Virus record (IMG/VR): IMGVR_UViG_3300013102_000036
Span: 1-51,579 of that record
Direction: 5' to 3' (one strand)
Length of the DNA stretch: 51,579 nucleotides
Origin: a virus
Shown here: positions 1-8,459 of the stretch, piece by piece
How positions within the stretch are numbered: position 1 is the stretch's first letter
How the letters are laid out: every line of letters begins with the position of its first letter
Made by a program: the position numbers and the translations under genes
Notes under the pieces: generated by a model
Told to the model about the DNA's origin: nothing
The model's database searches: none
Seen by the model: the letters and a program-made list of their open reading frames with translations, nothing else

Positions 1-3000
1 CTAAGTGAAGCATATAAAGATGATCTTAAAACCATTGTTAATGAAGCAGATGAATTAATAATGAGTCTTCCATATCATATAGACAATAATCATGTACTAA
101 GAAAAAATAAAAATATCGATTTGGTTAAAGAAGATTACTTAATTAAAATGGTGTTTGGCAGATATGTTAAGTGGTATGTGGTTGTTGGTATTAATGAAGT
201 GATGGACGAAGGTTTTAATAATCTTAAGCTAACGACATACAGTTTAGAATATGAATTAGCTAAGAAATCATTGAAAGGTTATAAGGCTGAGTCTAAAGGC
301 GCTAGAACAGTTTTAAATGAAATTCTAAATGGAACTACGTGGTCACTTGGAGATGTTGATGTGGATTTTGAACTATCTAAAAGAAGTTTTGAATTCCTAG
401 ACAATAAAATTTTAGGATCTATCTATGATATTGCAAATACATATAACGCTATCGTTGAGTTTGATACTGACAGACAGACCGTAAATATGAAGAAACCTGA
501 ATCATTCGGTCAAGATAAAGGATTAACCTTTTCTTATGAAAGTCTTTTGAAGAGTTTCGACAAGGAATCTGACTCAAAAGAAATTGTCACAAGACTCACG
601 CTTGAAGGTAAGGATGGTTTAACAATTAATAGCATTTCACCTACAGGCAGAGGACACCTCGAAGATTACTCATACTATATGTATCCATTTCAAAGAGATG
701 AGAATAAAAATGTAGTAGAGCATAGTACATATATGTCCGATTCATTATGTAGCGCAATTTTAGATTATCAAGAACTAGTTGAAACCAATAAGAATCAATT
801 TAAATTACTGAAAACTGCTAGAGATGGCTATAATACCGTGGTATCTAATAAGAATTCAGAGCTTGTTGATTTACAAAATGAGTTGAAGGCAGTATACAGC
901 ATCGTTGATAATTATCAGTTGAATACGAGTAAAATTCCAACAATGTTTTTTGAGAATGTTGGCTATAGCGGCTCTACACAAACGATTAACTTCAATGAAC
1001 TTCAAACCATGTTTCCATATGCAGTGATGGTTAAAGTCTCAAATATTAATGGAGTTCAATTGTCCTTAAATGGAATTTCTAAATTTGTTCTTTCCAACAC
1101 TTGGACAGTTCTGGGAAAGTTGAATGATCTTACCGCATCTAGTCTAATGATAACTGGTAATGGATCTGCTACGGTCAATATTCAAGTTACGGCAATTAAT
1201 CAGAGTGAATACGATACACCAAATAATGATAGTGCAATCATTCAACGCTATTGTCCAAATAACAAACAGATGCAGATAGATAATAAGAATGCTGAAATCA
1301 CAGAACAAACAGGCTACTTAAATTCCATTCTCGCTCAGATAAATACTCTTCAGTCCTTGCTATCCAGTGCTAGCAATTTTACTCCAGATCAATTGATTGA
1401 ACTTCAACGATTTGTTAAGGAAAGTACTTATAAAAACGATACCTGTATTGATGCAGAAGATTTGCTCAAGGCAGGAGAAGAGAATTTTAATGAAGTAAAA
1501 GTACCTCAATTAACTATGGACATAGATGTTGTTAATTTCCTTAGTGTAATAGAAGAACAGTCAAAATGGGATAAACTAGTGATGGGGGATTATATTACTG
1601 TTAGGTATGAACGCATTGGTGTTAAAGTAAAAGCAAAAATAATTGAGATTCATTATGATTTTGAAGGTGAAAAAATATCTTTAACATTAGCAAATGTCCG
1701 CAACAATAAAGACGCTGATACAAGGATGTCTAATTATTTAAAAAAGTATTCGAATACTTCAACTACCATAGACGCAAATAAAAAGGATTGGCTTAAATCT
1801 GTAACCGATGTTTCTGATATGAGCATTCTTTTTGATCAGTTTTGGGATAAAGTTACAAACACAATTAATATGAGTGTTAATAATACAGTTGAGATAAGTA
1901 ATCGCGGGATTTTGATTTATGATCCCAATGATCCCATGAGATTCCTAAAAATGGTTTCTGGAGCAATTGGCCTCACAAAATCAGGTGGGCAGCGATTTGA
2001 AACCGCCCTAACAAGTGATGGGATTGTGGCAGAAGCACTATACGGAAAGGTTGTCCTTTCGCAAAGGGTTGTTGTTGGTGATGCAGATGGCGTATGGCTA
2101 ATGGAAGGCCCTAAAACAACGATCACAGATAGATGCGGCAGAGTAGCAATGAAATTGGGATTGTACGAGGAAGCTCCTGACTTGTATGGTATGGTTATTA
2201 ATCGATATGATGGATATGATATCAACTCAACCTTGATCAATAAAGTAATAGCCAACAGCGAAGACGGATTCAAGATTCAACGCTGGAACGGGTACTCTTT
2301 TGATAATATCTTCTTAGTTGATACAAACGGGAACTTGTTCAGCGAGAATATGACAGCGAAATCCTTGAAAATCATTGATAAAGATAACGGTTTGTTGTTG
2401 AACGGCTACACCAAGGAAATGAATATTGGGAAATTTGAAAATATCATTACTGACGGTAAATTAACTGGTATAGAAAAGCTTCAAGTATTAGGCGAACGGA
2501 CAAGAATAATGTCGGAATACGTGAAGTTGTTGCAACAAGCAAATGACTATAAGACCACTACAAGAGACGATACAGTTAGAATTGATATTCCTCCTTTCAC
2601 GGCTGCTTATAATGCTCTCATTGCCTATTTGGAACCTCTCTTATCCAACATGACAATAACATCTGATATTAATCGAGATGAATTTATTTTGAAGTTCAAA
2701 TCCTATTTTGATAGTGTTGTTGCTATCGTGAATTCGATTAATGATTCGATTAGATACTCGTCTGTGCAACTTGGTTTGCTTTACAACGGAACCATCATAG
2801 ACAGCCTGAATGGGATTACCGTAACCAGATCAGACACAATGTATCGCTCTTTGATGAATGCCACAAGAGGTTTTTATATTCAGAAAAATACTAATACTGC
2901 TGAAAATCCTATTTGGAAAGATCAGTTCTGGGCTGATACTCAAGGCATTGTTCATGCTGAAGGTATTAAGATCAATAGTTCTTTCTTCACAGACGGTGAT

Positions 3001-3954
3001 ATAACGGGCGGTAATATCTATGGTTCATCTATTACGCTTCGTGATGCTATTGGTGGAGTAATGAAACTATTCCCCTCTACCGGATTCTGGGCTGGTTCAG
3101 AAAATGCAGAAGATGCTCCAAGTTGGATTAAACCTGACGGAACATCTATTTTTAAAAAGTTGGTCGTAACCAATGGTAAAAACGAACTTATGATAGATAG
3201 TGAAAATAAATATATTGATTTCGGACTTTGGGACCTTAAAGGAATTGCCAGTTTAGACGCTCAATTAATATCTGCGGTTATGGTTAGTGCTGATTTAGGT
3301 TATATTTCTGATATTATTGCCAAGTCATTGTCCACTATGGACAGAACAGCAATTTCAGGATGGAGTAACTTCATTGAGATTAAAGATAAAACTGTTCAAT
3401 GGATTACAGGACACGTTACCCAAGGGGAACATATTAGTGTTGATGGCAAACCTATGTATTGGGTGAATTCGTCGCAAACTGGACTAATGACGAATGAGGC
3501 TACCTCTTGGCCTGTTTATAAGTATGGCGCAGATGATAATAACAAAAAAATTAAAATGCAAGCAGGATTCAAGGGTGAAGGAGCCTCTGCAACACCTTAT
3601 TGGCGAATGGGTGAAGGAGATAACGGAATAGGAAATAGTGCTATTTATGTGATGGACAAATATAACGGGGGGCTAAAGCAAAGATATGGTAGCAGCAACT
3701 ATGATAAAGAAAGAAGTATCGATTTACGGGATGATGGAGTGTACGTTAATTCGGAAGGCGAAGTAATTGGATTCAAATCCAAAGACTTTAATGTTTACGC
3801 TGACCAGGGAGCTGTCAAACTAGCTCTTTCAAATGGGTCATATTTTGAACTTTCTCCAACTACAGGATTAACTGGAAATATTGTAGGTCCAGTTAATCTA
3901 ACTTCTTCTGGTCCCATGAATCTTAAAGCTCCATCATTCAACATTGATAACTAA
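1..3954 (+). CDS. Phage tail/baseplate protein (tail-associated, Tal-like), 3' main part
   Basis: This is a very large late structural protein. The frame is open from base 1; the first internal ATG is at 61, but the natural start is almost certainly the ATG at 51488 at the other end of the window, which reads in frame when the shared 8-base ends are collapsed (about 1345 aa). The first ~250 residues resemble the hub domain of siphovirus tail endopeptidase/baseplate proteins. They are followed by coiled-coil-like stretches (about residues 245-290 and 405-440, counted from base 61), a beta-rich insertion between them, and a long beta-rich C-terminus with receptor-binding-like repeats. It follows the tape measure gene directly, where Dit/Tal genes normally lie, and no separate Dit was seen. 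Placement is secure; host-receptor or peptidase activity is not shown. Confidence 0.85.
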   Translation, partial: LSEAYKDDLKTIVNEADELIMSLPYHIDNNHVLRKNKNIDLVKEDYLIKMVFGRYVKWYVVVGINEVMDEGFNNLKLTTYSLEYELAKKSLKGYKAESKGARTVLNEILNGTTWSLGDVDVDFELSKRSFEFLDNKILGSIYDIANTYNAIVEFDTDRQTVNMKKPESFGQDKGLTFSYESLLKSFDKESDSKEIVTRLTLEGKDGLTINSISPTGRGHLEDYSYYMYPFQRDENKNVVEHSTYMSDSLCSAILDYQELVETNKNQFKLLKTARDGYNTVVSNKNSELVDLQNELKAVYSIVDNYQLNTSKIPTMFFENVGYSGSTQTINFNELQTMFPYAVMVKVSNINGVQLSLNGISKFVLSNTWTVLGKLNDLTASSLMITGNGSATVNIQVTAINQSEYDTPNNDSAIIQRYCPNNKQMQIDNKNAEITEQTGYLNSILAQINTLQSLLSSASNFTPDQLIELQRFVKESTYKNDTCIDAEDLLKAGEENFNEVKVPQLTMDIDVVNFLSVIEEQSKWDKLVMGDYITVRYERIGVKVKAKIIEIHYDFEGEKISLTLANVRNNKDADTRMSNYLKKYSNTSTTIDANKKDWLKSVTDVSDMSILFDQFWDKVTNTINMSVNNTVEISNRGILIYDPNDPMRFLKMVSGAIGLTKSGGQRFETALTSDGIVAEALYGKVVLSQRVVVGDADGVWLMEGPKTTITDRCGRVAMKLGLYEEAPDLYGMVINRYDGYDINSTLINKVIANSEDGFKIQRWNGYSFDNIFLVDTNGNLFSENMTAKSLKIIDKDNGLLLNGYTKEMNIGKFENIITDGKLTGIEKLQVLGERTRIMSEYVKLLQQANDYKTTTRDDTVRIDIPPFTAAYNALIAYLEPLLSNMTITSDINRDEFILKFKSYFDSVVAIVNSINDSIRYSSVQLGLLYNGTIIDSLNGITVTRSDTMYRSLMNATRGFYIQKNTNTAENPIWKDQFWADTQGIVHAEGIKINSSFFTDGDITGGNIYGSSITLRDAIGGVMKLFPSTGFWAGSENAEDAPSWIKPDGTSIFKKLVVTNGKNELMIDSENKYIDFGLWDLKGIASLDAQLISAVMVSADLGYISDIIAKSLSTMDRTAISGWSNFIEIKDKTVQWITGHVTQGEHISVDGKPMYWVNSSQTGLMTNEATSWPVYKYGADDNNKKIKMQAGFKGEGASATPYWRMGEGDNGIGNSAIYVMDKYNGGLKQRYGSSNYDKERSIDLRDDGVYVNSEGEVIGFKSKDFNVYADQGAVKLALSNGSYFELSPTTGLTGNIVGPVNLTSSGPMNLKAPSFNIDN

Positions 3955-3976
3955 AATCTAATCAACAATAAACCGA

Positions 3977-4017
3977 TATATATGGTATATACTGTAATCA
4001 AGCATATGCCATATATA
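3977..4017. repeat. Inverted repeat upstream of the stalk-ankyrin gene
   Basis: TATATATGGTATAT at 3977-3990 is repeated in inverted orientation at 4004-4017 with one mismatch and a 13-base spacer. The 11-mer ATATGGTATAT also occurs at 20980-20990, inside the operator-like palindrome of the HTH gene at 20658. It may be an operator for the gene at 4038 or a transcript-end structure for the late operon. Confidence 0.6.
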
Positions 4018-4037
4018 AAATCGGGAGGTACACAACT

Positions 4038-4745
4038 TTGAAGAAAATTTCTACATTTACTATTGGACTGTTAACAGGAGTAGCAGTTACTGTTTCTGGT
4101 GTAGCAGGGGCGGCAACCTATCTCAAGGCGACACCAAAAACAGTAAAAATTGTGGTGGGTAGTAATCAAAAATCAGTCGAGGCAATGAACGTAAATGATA
4201 AACTTTATGTCCCTGTTCGTGACGCTGGTAGCTCATTCGGGTATTCAGTAAGCGGAGTAACGTCTTCTACTGTTACATTTGCTGAAGGAGTAGCCATCAA
4301 TACGATGGGTACTGGAACGAGTACAGGAAGTACAGCAACAACTAATGCAGGAGGGGAATATGTGCAAGGATTGCATGACAAATATTCAACGGACGGTAAA
4401 TTAGATGCAAAGAAAGTTAAGGCAGGAATAGCAGCAGGAGAAATTTCGGTGAACTCCATTGATAAAGAAACGGGTAACTCAATTCTTCATTTTGTGATTT
4501 TGGAAAACAACTTTGCAGTATACAGTGCGATTAAGGTAAATGCATTGAATCCAAATCTTGTTAATAGTGAGGGGCAAACACCTTTAATTTTAAGTGTAAT
4601 TAATAAGAATGCGTTTTATCTTGGAGAATTGACAAATGCATATAAATCAGATGCTTCGATTGTAGATTCTCATGGGAAGAGGGCTATTGACTACACAGAG
4701 CCAAACTCTTCTGAAAATTCGAGACTCATTTTTTACACAATGTAA
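4038..4745 (+). CDS. Secreted stalk-domain protein with ankyrin-like C-terminus
   Basis: A 235-aa protein starting at TTG behind the ribosome site GGGAGGT. Residues 1-26 form a classic signal peptide (two lysines, hydrophobic core, AGAA end). Residues ~30-85 match the 'copper amine oxidase N-terminal-like' stalk domain common in Paenibacillus surface proteins (pattern LYVPVRDAGSSFGYSV). Residues ~145-225 show ankyrin-like helices (GNSILHFVI, NSEGQTPLILSVINKN). A Thr/Ser/Gly linker joins the two. It sits alone after the late operon with its own terminator, the usual place for a lysogenic-conversion 'moron' gene. It occupies the position where a lysis cassette would be expected but shows no lysis domain. 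Confidence 0.8.
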   Translation: MKKISTFTIGLLTGVAVTVSGVAGAATYLKATPKTVKIVVGSNQKSVEAMNVNDKLYVPVRDAGSSFGYSVSGVTSSTVTFAEGVAINTMGTGTSTGSTATTNAGGEYVQGLHDKYSTDGKLDAKKVKAGIAAGEISVNSIDKETGNSILHFVILENNFAVYSAIKVNALNPNLVNSEGQTPLILSVINKNAFYLGELTNAYKSDASIVDSHGKRAIDYTEPNSSENSRLIFYTM

Positions 4746-4799
4746 ATTAGATTCATACAATCATCAAAGCCTACATGCTCTAAATATCCACTCACATTC

Positions 4800-4830
4800 A
4801 AGCCAATACGATTATGTACTGGCTTTTTTT
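4800..4830 (+). terminator. Intrinsic terminator after the stalk-ankyrin gene
   Basis: AAGCCAATAC at 4800-4809 pairs with GTACTGGCTT at 4816-4825 (one wobble), followed by a run of seven to eight T. Confidence 0.8.
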
Positions 4831-4905
4831 GATGGTCAATTTTCACATAAATATAGCTTTTATCATATATAAGTAGGACTTTTACCTGATAAAAGTCGAT
4901 TTTAG

Positions 4906-4937
4906 TTGTTTATATATGGTAATAGTTATGTTATACT
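4906..4937 (+). promoter_or_regulatory. Candidate extended -10 promoter for the first toxin operon
   Basis: TGTTATACT at 4929-4937 is an extended -10 element (TG, one base, TATACT), with a TTGTTT-like -35 at 4906-4911. Spacing is longer than ideal for the TATACT reading (20) but 17 for TGTTAT. It would give a leader RNA of about 110 bases before the gene at 5052. Confidence 0.5.
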
Positions 4938-4943
4938 TGAATC

Positions 4944-5045
4944 ACACCAGAGTCCCTCACTGCGGTTCTCGCGGCACTATTGATAAGAGTATAAACCCAG
5001 GTCAGAGGGCATAACTATAACCAAGTAAATAAATACTTGGAGGTG
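4944..5045 (+). promoter_or_regulatory. Structured leader with a hairpin next to the ribosome site
   Basis: The leader contains CCCTC (4954-4958) able to pair with GAGGG (5005-5009), GC-rich inner segments, and a perfect 7-bp hairpin, CCAAGTA at 5021-5027 with TACTTGG at 5034-5040. The 3' arm runs into the ribosome site TTGGAGGTG of the gene at 5052, so the fold would mask its translation start. No known riboswitch class was recognised. Confidence 0.5.
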
Positions 5046-5051
5046 TATAAC

Positions 5052-5225
5052 ATGAAACACGAACATGAGGAGGAACAAGATATGAGCACTGTTCAGGAAC
5101 GTCTTGATTCGGCCAATAACAAGGTCGATTCTGTGATTGATGATATCTGGGCGCGATCTGAAGCCAACCTTAAGAGGTTAGAAGAAGATTATAAAAAACG
5201 CACAGAGGGGAGAAAAGTGGATTAA
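5052..5225 (+). CDS. Small acidic protein, candidate antitoxin
   Basis: A 57-aa charged, helical protein (MKHEHEEEQDMSTVQERLDS...) that ends 26 bases before a MazF/PemK-like gene. ATG 5052 has the ribosome site TTGGAGGTG. An internal ATG at 5082 has its own site GAGGAGGA, so two forms differing by ten residues are possible. There is no visible ribbon-helix-helix or AbrB domain. The antitoxin role is inferred only from size, charge and position. Confidence 0.6.
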   Translation: MKHEHEEEQDMSTVQERLDSANNKVDSVIDDIWARSEANLKRLEEDYKKRTEGRKVD

Positions 5226-5251
5226 TTGCTAATAGCGGTTTTTCCGAAAAA

Positions 5252-5572
5252 ATGAATCATAATCGTGGAGATATTTATACAGCGTTATATCCTTTTGATG
5301 ATATGGATAAAGAAAAATTGAGACCTTCTTTAATATTTGATACCAGGGATCAATACTCCATCGTTATAAAGTTAACCTCACATGAGGAAAGAAGTAATGA
5401 CGATGGAGATATTGAAATTAAATACTGGGAAGAGGCTGGACTTGATTTCCCTTCCGTGGCAAGGTGTTCTGATAGCATTCCTTTACATCATGACAAGATT
5501 AAAAAATTTATCGGCGTTCTACATAAGGAAGATATGATAAATGTGCTTGAAAAAATGTACTCATCAAAGTAA
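5252..5572 (+). CDS. PemK/MazF-family toxin (endoribonuclease-like)
   Basis: A 106-aa protein with the fold signature of the family: RGDIYTALYPFDD near the N-terminus, KLRPSLIFD, then VIKLTSHEE, a later GLDFPSVARCS segment and IGVLHKEDM. Family members are small sequence-specific mRNA interferases. The ATG has almost no ribosome site and follows the candidate antitoxin closely, so translation is probably coupled or weak, which suits a toxin. A strong bidirectional terminator follows at 5660. Confidence 0.8.
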   Translation: MNHNRGDIYTALYPFDDMDKEKLRPSLIFDTRDQYSIVIKLTSHEERSNDDGDIEIKYWEEAGLDFPSVARCSDSIPLHHDKIKKFIGVLHKEDMINVLEKMYSSK

Positions 5573-5659
5573 TTACATAATGAAAAATAGATAAAGTTAT
5601 CCTTTATCAAATGGGCATATATAAGAAGAATGGTGTAATTTCAGATAAAGAAATCAGTT

Positions 5660-5712
5660 AAAAAATAACCCCGATACATTTCCTAAATGGAGATATATCG
5701 GGGTTATTTTTT
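5660..5712. terminator. Strong bidirectional terminator
   Basis: The 17-base arm AAAAAATAACCCCGATA at 5660-5676 is perfectly complementary to 5696-5712, and the loop holds a further small hairpin (CATTT with AAATG). There are A and T tracts on both sides, so it works in either direction. Confidence 0.9.
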
Positions 5713-5731
5713 AACTAAAATACAAATAAAT

Positions 5732-5820
5732 GTCGGAATAAATAGAAATTGCAACATTTAAAATAAACATATAAATAAATCATATTCCGACTTGTATAAA
5801 ACTATACAATTGTGTATACT
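5732..5820 (+). promoter_or_regulatory. Promoter with inverted repeats for the second MazF gene
   Basis: TTGTAT at 5792-5797, a 17-base spacer and TATACT at 5815-5820 make a good housekeeping-type promoter. TATACA and TGTATA flank the spacer end as a short palindrome. GTCGGAATA at 5732-5740 is inverted at 5783-5791, touching the -35. Between them lies a copy of the dispersed AT-rich motif (5756-5781). Confidence 0.65.
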
Positions 5821-5886
5821 ATAAACATAGAAGATAAATATATAGATATAGATTACATTAATAAACAAAAATGGAGTGTGGTACAT

Positions 5887-6273
5887 ATGAGTCTGGTTAT
5901 GGAAAGAGGGGTTGCCGCAAATAAAATTGTTCATAAAGATGAAATATGGCTTGCCGATTTGGGCAAATCAAGCAGTTCGGTTCAAGGTGGAGTGAGACCA
6001 GTACTTGTAATCAGTAATAATATTGGTAATAAATACTCCCCAAATGTTACGGTTGTTCCTATAACCAGCAGCACAATAAAAAGACAATTGCCAACTCATG
6101 TGAAAATAGTTGCTGAAGAAGTTGGGTTTTTGAAGGACAGTATAGCTATGTTTGAATCAAAAGTTACAATAGATAAAGAAAGTGGGCTAATTCATAAAAT
6201 TATGGATATACCATCATCTTATTATGGGAAAATGGATAAAGCATCAGCAGAAGCAGAGAAAAGACTGATTTGA
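5887..6273 (+). CDS. MazF/PemK-family toxin, second copy
   Basis: A 128-aa protein using ATG 5887 behind a GGAG site; an earlier in-frame start exists but would overlap the promoter. Family marks are clear: KDEIWLADLG, GGVRPVLVISNN, NVTVVPITSS, the Lys/Arg-rich PTHVKI segment and DSIAMFESKVTIDKE. It matches MazF better than the copy at 5252, so the two are not recent duplicates. No antitoxin-like gene precedes it; the only close partner is the unknown gene 22 bases downstream. Confidence 0.85.
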   Translation: MSLVMERGVAANKIVHKDEIWLADLGKSSSSVQGGVRPVLVISNNIGNKYSPNVTVVPITSSTIKRQLPTHVKIVAEEVGFLKDSIAMFESKVTIDKESGLIHKIMDIPSSYYGKMDKASAEAEKRLI

Positions 6274-6294
6274 CATAGGGAAACGGGGATTAGA

Positions 6295-6624
6295 ATGCAT
6301 ATTAATTGGGATGAAGTTCAATGGGAAATGACTGATGAACAAATTGAAGAGGGTATGAGAGTCGCAGAACTTAAGCGATCAGTAAATGTAATGTCTGATA
6401 TGGGCTTACCCGAATCATTAATTTTTAGCGCCTATGAACATGAAGAAGGTAAATTGGAACTATCTGAGGTTCACTTGTGGTATATGCAATTTGCATATGA
6501 ATACCATCATTTAAACCATTCTGATCTGGTTAAGATGCTATTGATGAGAGAGATGCGTAAACTAGAAGAAGATAGAATAGTTTTAATTAAGAAATATGGA
6601 AGTGAATTGCGTTTATTAAAGTAA
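6295..6624 (+). CDS. Unknown protein downstream of MazF
   Basis: A 109-aa acidic, predicted helical protein (MHINWDEVQWEMTDEQIEEG...) that starts 22 bases after the MazF gene and is probably cotranscribed. No family recognised. Its position makes it a possible partner or antitoxin in reversed gene order, which is inference only. Its stop codon lies inside a copy of the dispersed AT-rich motif. Confidence 0.75.
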   Translation: MHINWDEVQWEMTDEQIEEGMRVAELKRSVNVMSDMGLPESLIFSAYEHEEGKLELSEVHLWYMQFAYEYHHLNHSDLVKMLLMREMRKLEEDRIVLIKKYGSELRLLK

Positions 6625-6639
6625 ACATATAAAAAAGTA

Positions 6640-6668
6640 TTGACTTATAATCTTAGCTGTTGTATATT
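6640..6668 (+). promoter_or_regulatory. Promoter for the YkyB-like gene and following small genes
   Basis: TTGACT at 6640-6645, exactly 17 bases, then TATATT at 6663-6668. The copy of the dispersed AT-rich motif at 6618-6636 lies immediately upstream of the -35. Confidence 0.8.
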
Positions 6669-6699
6669 TAAACGTGAGAGGAGGTGAAGAGGAAGAAAG

Positions 6700-7113
6700 A
6701 TGAACAACACAGATTTGGAAGAGGCGCTATATGTAATAAGCAAAGCGGCAAAAAGATTAAAACACATTAGATATAAAACTGGTTACAGTAAGAGTAAATG
6801 CAGAACAGATAAACTATTTAGGAAACAAGAGTCATTATATGATTTAAAGAAACAAATTACCAACAAAGCTTTGCAAGATGGGATAGCCAATAAAACAGGG
6901 ATACATAAGCTGAAAAAGAGTAACGGCGAAGACATTAACTTTATGTTTGTGCGGTTCACTAATAGAACTTTCCATATTCCTGTTAAACCCTGTGAATGTA
7001 ATAATATGATTGATTTAGGAGAACTACAGTTCCGCAAGTACGAATTAATCGATCGTGAAAACAGTCTTTCTACCATTAAGGCAAAAACTATCTTGAATGA
7101 ATATTTGTTTTAA
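6700..7113 (+). CDS. YkyB-like protein
   Basis: A 137-aa protein with ribosome site GAGGAGGTGAAGAGG. The C-terminal two thirds follow the Bacillus YkyB pattern: a KK..ITNKAL segment, KTGIHKLKKSNGE, a TFHIPVKP strand, DLGELQFRKYE and LSTIKAKTILNEYLF, compared with LHFSKN, FHMPPTKED, HLGTLNQSYRNP and MSLTKAKHLLQEYV in YkyB from memory. The family has no well-established function. It is the first gene after a strong promoter and likely an early gene. Confidence 0.65.
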   Translation: MNNTDLEEALYVISKAAKRLKHIRYKTGYSKSKCRTDKLFRKQESLYDLKKQITNKALQDGIANKTGIHKLKKSNGEDINFMFVRFTNRTFHIPVKPCECNNMIDLGELQFRKYELIDRENSLSTIKAKTILNEYLF

Positions 7114-7159
7114 AAGTAAATATATTAATAAAAATAAGATGAGAGAAAGATAGAAAGCA

Positions 7160-7372
7160 ATGTTTACGTACAATATTGGTTTTTTCACTGACACAACCAC
7201 ATATAAAGAAGAAAGATTAATTAATGATACAAGGTTTAATAGCCACAACTATCAAAATATTTTAATCAAGGCGCATGAATCAGTGGGAATTATATCTGAT
7301 TTAAGTGAAAAAAGATTAAAGATACTTGAATTTTTTCAAGAGAATCATGGATTTAGTCAATTTATAAAATAA
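7160..7372 (+). CDS. Small unknown protein, related to the gene at 10549
   Basis: A 70-aa protein with a weak ribosome site (GAAAGATAG). The C-terminus (SEKRLKILEFFQENHGFSQF) resembles that of the protein at 10549 (PDRTFKIAKYLIENKGFKRF), and both precede a zinc-ribbon gene by a few hundred bases. This suggests an old cassette duplication. Function unknown. Confidence 0.6.
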   Translation: MFTYNIGFFTDTTTYKEERLINDTRFNSHNYQNILIKAHESVGIISDLSEKRLKILEFFQENHGFSQFIK

Positions 7373-7429
7373 ATATATATTAATTAATATTAATAAAAAT
7401 AATGATCCACAAAAGGGAGAAACATAAAA

Positions 7430-7750
7430 ATGGGAAATTTTCAAAATATGAAAGATGAGCCGATGGATTTGCTCGATGAGTTGCTTAAAGAAGAAAGTCA
7501 ACACAACAAAGTATTTGCACAGCATGATCTTATGTTGCAGTTTATTCTAGACTACCAAGATGAATTTCTTGAGCATCTAAATGATACTGTTGAAGTCCTA
7601 AATGATTGTGAATACTTTAATATTTTACCTTATGCAGAAAAGATGCGTGATGAATTCGCCAGCTTAGCAGAAGATCGAAAAGACTTTAATAATATGCTTG
7701 CCGATGTTATGAAGAAAACAAAACTACCGAAAGAAGGACACAATCTGTGA
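7430..7750 (+). CDS. Unknown small acidic protein
   Basis: A 106-aa, Asp/Glu-rich, probably all-helical protein with ribosome site AAAGGGAG. Its stop overlaps the GTG start of the zinc-ribbon gene at 7747 (GTGA), so the two are translationally coupled. No family recognised. Confidence 0.75.
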   Translation: MGNFQNMKDEPMDLLDELLKEESQHNKVFAQHDLMLQFILDYQDEFLEHLNDTVEVLNDCEYFNILPYAEKMRDEFASLAEDRKDFNNMLADVMKKTKLPKEGHNL

Positions 7751-7959
7751 AAGTAAATCTATGTTGTGACTGTTTGGCAATTAATGAGCATGGAATTAAT
7801 ACTTGTCCTAAGTGTGGTGGTGACTCGTGTTGGTGTGAAGGTTGTCAGAAGACAGCAAACTTATTACTCGAAGGAGTAAGAGACTATAAAAAGCTAGACC
7901 TTAAATCACCAATAGAACAGTGGAATTCTGTAACGGGCATCCGTAGTAACAATGTTTAA
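7747..7959 (+). CDS. Small zinc-ribbon protein
   Basis: A 70-aa protein with four CxxC-type pairs in the first 40 residues (CCDC, CPKC, CWCEGC), enough for one or two zinc sites, followed by a conserved tail (LLLEGVRDYKKLDLKSPI). A paralogue at 11294 shares both the cysteine pattern and the tail (LLENGIRNYKELGLKTPI). It starts at GTG inside the previous stop. A nucleic-acid or protein-binding role is plausible but not shown. Confidence 0.75.
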   Translation: MKVNLCCDCLAINEHGINTCPKCGGDSCWCEGCQKTANLLLEGVRDYKKLDLKSPIEQWNSVTGIRSNNV

Positions 7960-8003
7960 ATTAAAAATATGTATATAAAATAAAAACAAAAAGGGTGATT
8001 GAT

Positions 8004-8225
8004 TTGAAATATGATTTCGATAAAAAGATTAGCAATTATTTTGACATTGAGGTGGCTAAACTTACACTAGCGATTAGAGAAAGAGAAGCCATTGATCGCA
8101 TTGAATTGACTGGACTAGTAAGCGGAATGTTTGCAAAAGGTATGGCTGTTATTCTTCAGGAGTATCATCAAGAACTAATTAAAGAGATTCCGGAGATAGC
8201 AGCTAAAAATATCATGAAGTTTTAA
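8004..8225 (+). CDS. Unknown small protein
   Basis: A 73-aa protein. TTG 8004 is chosen because AAGGGTGAT lies 7 bases upstream; the in-frame GTG at 7995 overlaps that ribosome site. Mostly helical, with no recognisable domain. Preceded by a copy of the AT-rich intergenic motif at about 7961-7985. Confidence 0.7.
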   Translation: MKYDFDKKISNYFDIEVAKLTLAIREREAIDRIELTGLVSGMFAKGMAVILQEYHQELIKEIPEIAAKNIMKF

Positions 8226-8258
8226 AATAAGGGTTTCATTATAAGGAGTATTTTCGCT

Positions 8259-8459
8259 ATGCATATGTATAAAGGCTTTAGAATTGAAGTTTTTAAAAAT
8301 AGTGATAGAGAATATCCATTCATTGCTAGTTGTTACATTGGAAATGAATTAGTCAACAAGAAAGGTTATGATGAGGAACAAGCGATTAAACTTGTTGAAG
8401 CTGTTATAAATTTTACTTTATTAATGATAGAGAGAAAAGGTTTCAATAATAATCAGTAA
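8259..8459 (+). CDS. Unknown small protein
   Basis: A 66-aa protein with ribosome site AAGGAGT. An N-terminal beta pattern (MYKGFRIEVFKNSDREYPFIASCYIG) is followed by one helix, a layout seen in many small phage proteins of unknown role. Lies in the early small-gene run. Confidence 0.7.
   Translation: MHMYKGFRIEVFKNSDREYPFIASCYIGNELVNKKGYDEEQAIKLVEAVINFTLLMIERKGFNNNQ

Noticed and set aside
1917-2273. Minus-strand open frame inside the tail gene
   Set aside because: No ribosome site, lies wholly within a well-supported structural gene, composition follows the opposite strand's codons.
4944-5020. Known riboswitch class in the toxin leader
   Set aside because: Checked by eye against preQ1, c-di-GMP, fluoride and ZTP core motifs; none of the conserved cores is present.
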